A DNA stretch of 64,000 nt from Brevibacterium sp. XM4083 (lineage in GTDB: Bacteria; Actinomycetota; Actinomycetes; Actinomycetales; Brevibacteriaceae), in assembly GCF_006489205.2 (NCBI RefSeq), contig NZ_VFYR02000004.1:62001-126000 (forward strand), written 5' to 3'. The notes under the pieces were generated by a model. It made no database searches. It was not told the DNA's origin and saw only the letters and a program-made list of their open reading frames with translations. Made by a program: the position numbers and the translations under genes. Positions 58,083 to 64,000 of this stretch are shown here, piece after piece (the stretch's first letter is position 1; every line of letters starts with the position of its first letter).

Positions 58083-59047
58083 CGGACTCCGTTCTGTGTG
58101 AGGGGACCGCCGAAGCTGAGGTCGGCGGCGTTGACCACTGCAGTTGGACGTCCACCCTCGAGCACGTTCCTCACTGCCTGTGCCGCAGCGACGAAGGTCG
58201 CGCGACTCGATTTTGTCGTCAACCCCATGACATGTGGGGTGAGCACCGTTCGGGGATGCTGGTAGAGGGGATGCGGTCGGGGCGGCTCCGGGTCGAACGA
58301 GTCCAAGCCGACTCCGGCGAGTCTCCCCGATTCGAGACCCTCCAGCGCCGCGTCTTCGTCCACGAGTCCGCCGCGGCTGGTGTTGACGAGAATCGTGCCC
58401 GGCTTCATCTGTTCGATCATTCGGGCATTGACCATGTGCCGAGTGCTCTCGGTCAATGGCACATGCAGGGAGATGACATCGGAGCCCCGAACGATCTCCT
58501 CGAACGTGTCCACACGATTGGCGGAAGGAACCTCGGCGATCGGATCGTAGATGCGCACGGTCATTCCGAAAGCCTCGGCGAGTGCCTTCACGCGCTTCCC
58601 GATATTCCCGAAGCCGACAAGACCCAGGCTCGCCCCATCGAGATCACCGACGGGCACCTCCGTGCGGGCCGACCATTGGTCGGAGCGCACAAGGTCGGTC
58701 AGCTGCCCGAGCGACTTCACCAGATGGAGGATGTGGGCGAGCGCTCCCTCAGCGACGGCGGTGGAGTTCACACCCGGCGTCACGGCTACCGGGATGCCCC
58801 TGTGACTGGCGGCAGCGATATCGATGTCGTCGACCCCGACCCCGGTGCGGGCGATGACTCTGAGTTCGGGCATGTCATCGAGTTCGGCTGGCCCCACCCT
58901 GACTGCGGCCCGGACGATGGCTCCTGCAGCTCGCCGGAGTTCGGCATCGTCGGGGGTCGGAACGAATCGCACTCCCGGTCCGAGCACGGGTGCGACAACA
59001 TCGCTCGGGACCGGCCCCAGGCCGACGACGGTCATCGTCTCAGTCAT
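58079..59047 (-). CDS. D-2-hydroxyacid dehydrogenase
   Basis: NAD-binding dehydrogenase of the SerA/GyaR family, 322 aa: LGLVGFGNIGKRVKALAEAF in the cofactor domain, the catalytic Arg in NTSRGGLVDE, Glu in DSFDPEPP, and His in LTPHVMG. Substrates are typically 2-keto acids or D-2-hydroxyacids. It is not part of the textbook inositol pathway. Overlaps its neighbours (8 nt with the Gfo/Idh gene), so it is an integral operon member. Confidence 0.9.
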   Translation of the reverse strand: MTETMTVVGLGPVPSDVVAPVLGPGVRFVPTPDDAELRRAAGAIVRAAVRVGPAELDDMPELRVIARTGVGVDDIDIAAASHRGIPVAVTPGVNSTAVAEGALAHILHLVKSLGQLTDLVRSDQWSARTEVPVGDLDGASLGLVGFGNIGKRVKALAEAFGMTVRIYDPIAEVPSANRVDTFEEIVRGSDVISLHVPLTESTRHMVNARMIEQMKPGTILVNTSRGGLVDEDAALEGLESGRLAGVGLDSFDPEPPRPHPLYQHPRTVLTPHVMGLTTKSSRATFVAAAQAVRNVLEGGRPTAVVNAADLSFGGPLTQNGVR

Positions 59048-60299
59048 GGGTCACCGCCGTCTCCGAAGCTGCCCATCCCTGCTTCACGGCCGCCGAGGTA
59101 CCTTCGACCTGCTCGACAGACTGCCAGTTCTCGTCGGCGATAGCTTGCTCAGCTGCGTAGACGACCCTATTGGCCGCCAACGCGTCATGGACGTCGGCAT
59201 GTGCGGAATCTGCTCCGATATGGGCAAGCAGAAACTTCTTCGCCTCGATGACCTTGAGATCGTCGTAGCCCATCGAGGTGCCGGCCCCGGGCTGAAATTT
59301 CGAGAAGTCTCCGAATTCCGGGCCGGCCATGATCCGCGTGAAGCCGACATGGGGTCCGCGATATCCCAGAGCCAGTTCGAGCTCGTTCATCCTCTCGAAG
59401 TTCCACCGCAGAGAACCCTCAGTCCCGTAGACCTCGAAAGAGTACTCAGCACGAGGTCCGACGCTCACGCGTGACGCTTCGAGGGTGCCGACGGCTCCTG
59501 CGCCCTGGGCATCGGGGCCGAACTGCACGAGCAGTCCCGCGTAATCCTCGTTCTCCACGGGGGCCATCTCCCCACCTTCGACGACGGAGAAATGCGTGCC
59601 GCTGCCCATTTCGAGTTTGGGCCGTTCGGCGTAGGCGGTGTTCGACACCCCTGTGACTCGGTCGATGGGACCGACGACGTAGTGAGCGAGATCGGTCAAG
59701 TGACCGAGCAGGTCGCCGAGCACGCCCGAACCGGCGAGTCTGCGCACGAAACGCCATGACAGTGCACCGTTGGGTTCAGAAGAGTAGTCGGCGAAGAATG
59801 CTCCCCGTACATTGATGATCCGACCGAGCTGACCTTCGGCGATGATCCGACGGGCATATTCGATGGCAGGAGCATTGCGATAATTGAAGCCGACGGCGGT
59901 GACGATGCCCGCATCGTCTGCGGCCTGCGCCACCGTTTCCGTCTCTTCGGCGGACCGCCCCACCGGCTTCTCGATCCACAGGGACTTGCCTGCTCTGGCG
60001 ACAGCTGTGCCGATCTCCTCGTGTAGGAAGTTCGGTGCACAGACGGAGACAACGTCGACGTCGGGATGTTCCAGGACCTCGTGATAATCCGTTGTGGCGG
60101 ACTCATAGCCGAGCACATCGACGGCGTAGTCGGCGCGGTCCCGGTTTGTGTCGGCGGCGATGACGAGGCGCGGCCTGATGCCGAGTTCGGGGTAGACGAC
60201 CGAAAGACTGGAGTAGGCGCGGCTGTGGAGCTGACCCATCCAGCCGACGCTGATGAGTCCGACGCCGATTTCGTGCTGTGGAGTGTTCATGGTGCTCAA
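59040..60299 (-). CDS. Third Gfo/Idh/MocA-type oxidoreductase
   Basis: Protein of 419 aa, longer than the other two dehydrogenases in the operon. GLISVGWMGQLHSRAYSSL (14-32), WIEKPVGRSAEE with the catalytic Lys, and GHLTDLAHYV show the family; the extra length lies in the C-terminal beta-sheet domain. The start is uncertain: TTG 60299 has AAGGAA 5 nt upstream, while ATG 60290 has none nearby. Substrate unknown. Confidence 0.87.
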   Translation of the reverse strand: MSTMNTPQHEIGVGLISVGWMGQLHSRAYSSLSVVYPELGIRPRLVIAADTNRDRADYAVDVLGYESATTDYHEVLEHPDVDVVSVCAPNFLHEEIGTAVARAGKSLWIEKPVGRSAEETETVAQAADDAGIVTAVGFNYRNAPAIEYARRIIAEGQLGRIINVRGAFFADYSSEPNGALSWRFVRRLAGSGVLGDLLGHLTDLAHYVVGPIDRVTGVSNTAYAERPKLEMGSGTHFSVVEGGEMAPVENEDYAGLLVQFGPDAQGAGAVGTLEASRVSVGPRAEYSFEVYGTEGSLRWNFERMNELELALGYRGPHVGFTRIMAGPEFGDFSKFQPGAGTSMGYDDLKVIEAKKFLLAHIGADSAHADVHDALAANRVVYAAEQAIADENWQSVEQVEGTSAAVKQGWAASETAVTHD

Positions 60300-60342
60300 G
60301 GCAGTTCCTTAGGTAGCAGAGTGAGGTTGACGTAGGTGCGGC

Positions 60343-61131
60343 TCAGGGTCTCAACACTGAGACGAGGTTCTGAGCTGCGGCGGCCAGGAGAGTGGAATCC
60401 GAGCCCACCGGCAGGAAGCTGAATCCCTGATCTGCTCGCATGGCAGCCGCGTCGGCATCGGCGCAGAGGATTCCTGCGGCAGTGCCATGTCGTCGCGCGG
60501 CGGTCACGACGGCCGACAGCGCCTCCTGGAACTCGGGTGCGTCGAAGTCCAAGGGAACTCCCAGGGCGTAGGAGAGATCGAGCGGACCGACGAAGACCAC
60601 GTCGACGTCCGGATGCGCGGCGATCGCGTCGACATCGGCGAGTGCCCCGACGGTTTCGATTTGGACGATGGTGAGGACATCGCCGTTCGCCGCCGACAAC
60701 GCTTCTCGGTCCATTCCCCAACGGACCGACCGGTTGTACGTGGCCACTCCCCTATCTCCTGTGGGCGGATAGTGCAGGTGCGGGATGATCGCTTCGACCT
60801 CCTCGGCAGAGTCGACTCGGGGAAGCATGACACCTGCGGCTCCGGCATCGAGGACCCGACCGATCCTGATTCGGTCAGGCGTCTCGACACGAACCAGCAC
60901 TGGAGTGCCGTAGGCTCCTGCCGTGCTCACGGCATCGCCGACAGATCGTTCGTCTCCGCCCCCGTGCTCGAGATCGATGAGCACCCAGTCGAGCCCTGAC
61001 GCCGCCAGCACTTCCACGGCCATAGCCGATCCCAAGCCTGCAAAGGATCCCAAAGTCGTCTCCCCCTTGCGGATGCGGCCGGCGAGTGCTCCCTGATCGA
61101 GTGGTGTCCGGAACGTGCTCACACGTGCCAT
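60343..61131 (-). CDS. HpcH/HpaI-family aldolase
   Basis: Metal-dependent class II aldolase, 262 aa: the motifs VLIDLEHGGGDE, ARVLDAGAAGV-like GRVLDAGAAGVMLPRV, VQIETVGAL (Glu ligand) and FVGPLDLS (Asp ligand) are all there. HpaI enzymes cleave 4-hydroxy-2-keto acids to pyruvate and an aldehyde, which differs from the IolJ reaction of the standard inositol pathway. It overlaps the iolD stop by 13 nt. Confidence 0.9.
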   Translation of the reverse strand: MARVSTFRTPLDQGALAGRIRKGETTLGSFAGLGSAMAVEVLAASGLDWVLIDLEHGGGDERSVGDAVSTAGAYGTPVLVRVETPDRIRIGRVLDAGAAGVMLPRVDSAEEVEAIIPHLHYPPTGDRGVATYNRSVRWGMDREALSAANGDVLTIVQIETVGALADVDAIAAHPDVDVVFVGPLDLSYALGVPLDFDAPEFQEALSAVVTAARRHGTAAGILCADADAAAMRADQGFSFLPVGSDSTLLAAAAQNLVSVLRP

Positions 61132-63050
61132 CGCTGCTTCTCCAATCCCTGTTCGTAGTCGGCTCGGAGTTCATGCACTCCTGCCTGTTCGGCGACTTCG
61201 GCGGGAGCGACGTCCCAGAACACTTCCGACCCGGGCAGATCAACCAGGGGAATCGTCGGAACGACGATGGCGACAGGACCGCGTGCCGAACGGGTCCGTT
61301 CGAGGACATCGCGCACCTCATCTGAGGTCTCGACTCTGTAGGTCTGAGCGCCGAGGCCTTCGGCGATCTCCCGCAGGTCGATGCGGAGGTAATCTCCGGA
61401 CAGTCTGCGGTCCTCATCGTTGCGGTATCGGAAGTCGTTGCCGAACTGCTCGCCGAACTTCATCATCTGCAGGCGCCTGATCACCTGGAATCCGTGGTTT
61501 TCGGAGATCACGTAGGTGATGTCGAGGCGTTCCTGGGCAGCCGTGAGGATCTCCGTGGGGTTCATGAGGAACGTGCCGTCGCCGATGAAGACCGTGACCC
61601 GCCCGGTACTCTGCGGATCAGCGAGGCGGACACCGATGCCGGCTGGGATCTCGTATCCCATGCAGGAGAATCCGAATTCCAGGTGACAATGGCGATCATC
61701 CGTGGCGTCCCAGACTTTGAGGAGGTCACCGGGCGGACCTCCGGCTGCGGCGATGATGGTGTCTCCGGGACGGGCGTGGTCCTGAAGAAGACCGATTAGC
61801 TGGCCCTGGGTGATTACGGCGTCCGTGTCGGGAATGTTGAGGTGGGCGTGCTCAGCTGCGTCCTTGTCGAACTGCGTGTCGGGGTCGAGGGCGGCCTGGC
61901 GGATCGGAGCCCACCGCTCCTTGTGTGCAGCGATCTCGTCTGCCCACGACCCGCTGACCCGATAGCCGCCTAGGGATTCTGCGAGCGCATCGATGCCGAG
62001 GCGGGCATCTGCCACGACGGCGGCAGCACCCTGCTTGATCGCGTCGAGTTCTGCGATGTTGATCGACGCGAAGCGCACTTCGGGGTTCGCGAACATCGTC
62101 TGCGATCCCGTTGCGAAGTCAGTCAGTCGGGTGCCCACGCTGATAATGAGATCGGACTCCGCGACGAGCCGATTCGTTGCAGGGTTCCCCTCCAGTCCGA
62201 TCCCGCCGAGCGCCCACGGTGCCGCCCTCTGCACGGCTCCCTTGCCGCCGAACGTCTCCGCAACAGGGATTCCCGTCGCGTCGGAGAATCGGGCCAGAGC
62301 TGTCTGCGCCTGCGAGTAGAGAACCCCTCCCCCAGCGATGATGAGCGGCTTGGTCGAGGAGGCGACGAGTCCTGCGACTGCTGCGATGTCAGTTGGCTGA
62401 GGGATGGTGCGTCGGATCTCCCAATCCCGGGGAGAGAACATCTCCAACGGGTAGTCGAAGGCGTGGGATTGGACGTCTTGAGGCAATGAGAGAACGACGG
62501 CGCCGGTCTCGACAGGGTTGGCGAGCACACGGAATGCCTTGGGCAATGCGGTGACGAGCTGTTCGGGACGTGTGATGCGGTCGAAGAATGTCGACACCGG
62601 CCGAAACGCGTCGTTGACGCTCAAGCTGGGATCCTGCGGGTTCTCGAGCTCCTGAAGCACGGGCCCCTGTCGTCTGGTGGCGTAGGTGTCTCCGGGGAGC
62701 AGAAGCAGCGGCAGTCGATTGACTGTCGCGGTCGCGGCGGCTGTCACAAGATTCATAGCGCCCGGGCCGATTGAGGCAGTGACCGCCAATGTCTGAAGGC
62801 GACTGCTGGCTTTCGCGAGGGCAGTGCCGGCGTGGCCGAGCGCCTGCTCGTTGCGTCCCTGGATGAACGGCATGTCGTCGGCGTACTGGGCGAATGCCTG
62901 ACTGAATCCGGCGACATTGCCGTGTCCGAAGATTCCGGCGGCCGCGGGAATGAAGCGCTGTCGATGCTCATCGAGCACAGAATGCTGATTGATGAGGTAG
63001 CGGACGACGGCCTGAGCAACGGTCAGTCGCACTGTCGGTTCGTTCTTCAT
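61119..63050 (-). CDS. iolD: 3D-(3,5/4)-trihydroxycyclohexane-1,2-dione hydrolase
   Basis: Thiamine-diphosphate enzyme that opens the inositol-derived ring to 5-deoxyglucuronate; 643 aa. The N-terminal GIFGHGNVAGFSQAF is the IolD signature, and the TPP motif is GDGTFLMNPTEILTAAQERL, ending near Asn of SENHGFQ. ATG 63050 is preceded by AGGGAG at 5 nt; the 14 extra codons upstream are not conserved. Second gene visible in the operon. Confidence 0.92.
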   Translation of the reverse strand: MKNEPTVRLTVAQAVVRYLINQHSVLDEHRQRFIPAAAGIFGHGNVAGFSQAFAQYADDMPFIQGRNEQALGHAGTALAKASSRLQTLAVTASIGPGAMNLVTAAATATVNRLPLLLLPGDTYATRRQGPVLQELENPQDPSLSVNDAFRPVSTFFDRITRPEQLVTALPKAFRVLANPVETGAVVLSLPQDVQSHAFDYPLEMFSPRDWEIRRTIPQPTDIAAVAGLVASSTKPLIIAGGGVLYSQAQTALARFSDATGIPVAETFGGKGAVQRAAPWALGGIGLEGNPATNRLVAESDLIISVGTRLTDFATGSQTMFANPEVRFASINIAELDAIKQGAAAVVADARLGIDALAESLGGYRVSGSWADEIAAHKERWAPIRQAALDPDTQFDKDAAEHAHLNIPDTDAVITQGQLIGLLQDHARPGDTIIAAAGGPPGDLLKVWDATDDRHCHLEFGFSCMGYEIPAGIGVRLADPQSTGRVTVFIGDGTFLMNPTEILTAAQERLDITYVISENHGFQVIRRLQMMKFGEQFGNDFRYRNDEDRRLSGDYLRIDLREIAEGLGAQTYRVETSDEVRDVLERTRSARGPVAIVVPTIPLVDLPGSEVFWDVAPAEVAEQAGVHELRADYEQGLEKQRWHV

Positions 63051-63116
63051 TGGTGCTCCCTGTTGACTCGAATGGTGCTGGGTGATCGGCATGGATTCGC
63101 TGTTCGATGGGTCGGG

Positions 63117-64000
63117 CTACGACCGCCACGGCCGACCGTGGAGGACGACAGTCTTCGCCTCCGTCATCTCTTCGACTGCGGCCCGCGGTCCCTCTTTGCC
63201 GATTCCGCTGGCTTTGAGTCCCCCGTATGGCATGAGATCCGCTCGCCAGAGAGGCGTCCAGTTGATGTGGATGCTTCCGGCGTCGACGTCGCGCATGTAT
63301 CGGATGGCGGCGTCGATGTCATTGGTGAAGATGCCGGCGGATAGGCCGTACTCGGTCGTGTTCGCCAGAGCGATCGCAGTCGCCGTATCAGGTGCATCGG
63401 TCACGGCCACAGCGGGTCCGAAGATCTCCTCCTGCGCGAAACGCGAGTGGGGATCGACTCCGCTGACGATCGCCGGCTCGACAATGGCTCCCGATCGATC
63501 GCCGCCGAGTTCCAAGGACGCGCCGTCTTCAACGGCGCGCAGAATGGACTCATGGACGCGCGTCGCTTCGCGTTCGGAGATCAGTGTTCCGACTGTTGTC
63601 TCAGCCGCGCTCGGATCACCGGTGCGATGTTGAGCGACCTCGGCGCGGAGGGCGTCGAGGAAATCGCCGTGCACCGCTTCGTGGACGATGACACGTTGGA
63701 CCGAGATGCAGACTTGGCCTGCATTCGTGTAGCCGCCGGCGGCGACGGCCGCGGCAGCGAGCGGGATATCCGCATCCGGCAGAACTACGACAGGGGCCGA
63801 CGAACCCAGCTCGAGCGAGAGCTTCTTCACCCCGGCCACTTCCGCAATATGGCGGCCGATTGCAGTGGATCCCGTGAAGGATACCTTCCTGATCCGCTGG
63901 TCCGAAGAAAGCCTGTCGCCGATTTCTCCCCCGGGTCCGGTGAGCACTGAGAGCACTCCTTCCGGAAGTCCCGCATCGACGAAACACTCGGCCAGGGCCA
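63117..64000 (-). CDS. Aldehyde dehydrogenase, 3' part (start outside window)
   Basis: NAD(P)-dependent aldehyde dehydrogenase; ~294 C-terminal residues are present and the frame is open to the window edge, reading AGLPEGVLSVLTGPGGEIGD, so the GTG at 63956 is internal. Catalytic Cys is in NAGQVCISVQR, general base Glu in LELGSSAPVVV. The C-terminal GGLKASGIGKEGPRAAVEEM is characteristic of lactaldehyde/glycolaldehyde-type dehydrogenases. It is not IolA-like at the active site. First visible gene of the cyclitol operon, 66 nt before iolD. Confidence 0.9.
   Translation of the reverse strand, partial: ALAECFVDAGLPEGVLSVLTGPGGEIGDRLSSDQRIRKVSFTGSTAIGRHIAEVAGVKKLSLELGSSAPVVVLPDADIPLAAAAVAAGGYTNAGQVCISVQRVIVHEAVHGDFLDALRAEVAQHRTGDPSAAETTVGTLISEREATRVHESILRAVEDGASLELGGDRSGAIVEPAIVSGVDPHSRFAQEEIFGPAVAVTDAPDTATAIALANTTEYGLSAGIFTNDIDAAIRYMRDVDAGSIHINWTPLWRADLMPYGGLKASGIGKEGPRAAVEEMTEAKTVVLHGRPWRS

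Overview
The window is high-GC DNA from an actinobacterium. Gene order (tRNA-Trp, secE, nusG, rplK, rplA ... rplJ, rplL ... rpoB, rpoC, with a hadA-like/hadB-like/murB block nearby), many leaderless genes with a TANNNT box 6-7 nt before the start codon, and protein character all point to the Micrococcales; Brevibacterium or a close relative is my best guess, made from general resemblance and not from a search. Both ends cut genes: katG at the left and an aldehyde dehydrogenase at the right.

Layout. 1-2.8 kb: katG 3' end, a DUF1707 membrane-stress-type protein and a phosphofructokinase, all +. 2.8-3.5 kb: a gene-free, repeat-filled gap. 3.5-26.6 kb: the transcription/translation block, mostly on the minus strand, in the order (5' to 3' on minus) tRNA-Trp, secE, nusG, rplK, rplA, [regulator, aldehyde dehydrogenase, alcohol dehydrogenase], rplJ, rplL, [three-gene membrane operon; MBL hydrolase on +; GNAT], rpoB, rpoC. 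The bracketed genes interrupt what is usually a continuous cluster. 26.7-31.5 kb: a membrane metallophosphoesterase and adenosine deaminase transcribed divergently, then murB coupled to two MaoC/hot-dog proteins. 31.7-38.5 kb: an unusual ATP-grasp protein with a very long Lys/Ala then Pro/Ala-rich N-terminus, a serine hydrolase of the 6-aminohexanoate-dimer hydrolase type, and a large LuxR-type regulator.

38.5-46.7 kb is a coherent assimilatory sulfate-reduction locus on the minus strand. CysD/CysN make APS, CysH reduces it to sulfite, Sir reduces sulfite to sulfide, FdxA and FprA can feed it electrons from NADPH, and CobA with the CbiX-like chelatase supply siroheme. Most genes overlap by 1-4 nt. 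46.9-52.6 kb holds a lipoprotein, a GntR/FCD regulator, an SDR/FAD-monooxygenase/DoxX operon and a QW-repeat (alpha/alpha-toroid) protein. 52.7-64 kb is one long minus-strand cyclitol (inositol-type) catabolic operon: aldehyde dehydrogenase, IolD, HpaI-type aldolase, Gfo/Idh, D-2-hydroxyacid dehydrogenase, IolE, two IolG-like dehydrogenases, a sugar-porter MFS and a TIM-barrel epimerase. No iolB, iolC or iolJ is seen here.

The observations I rate highest are: loss of all four cysteines of the second zinc site in RpoC; the ATP-grasp/serine-hydrolase pair; the three-gene membrane operon whose first and last proteins share an exact C-x5-H-x20-C-x2-C motif and which is bracketed by two copies of a palindromic repeat; and the non-canonical inositol-type operon.
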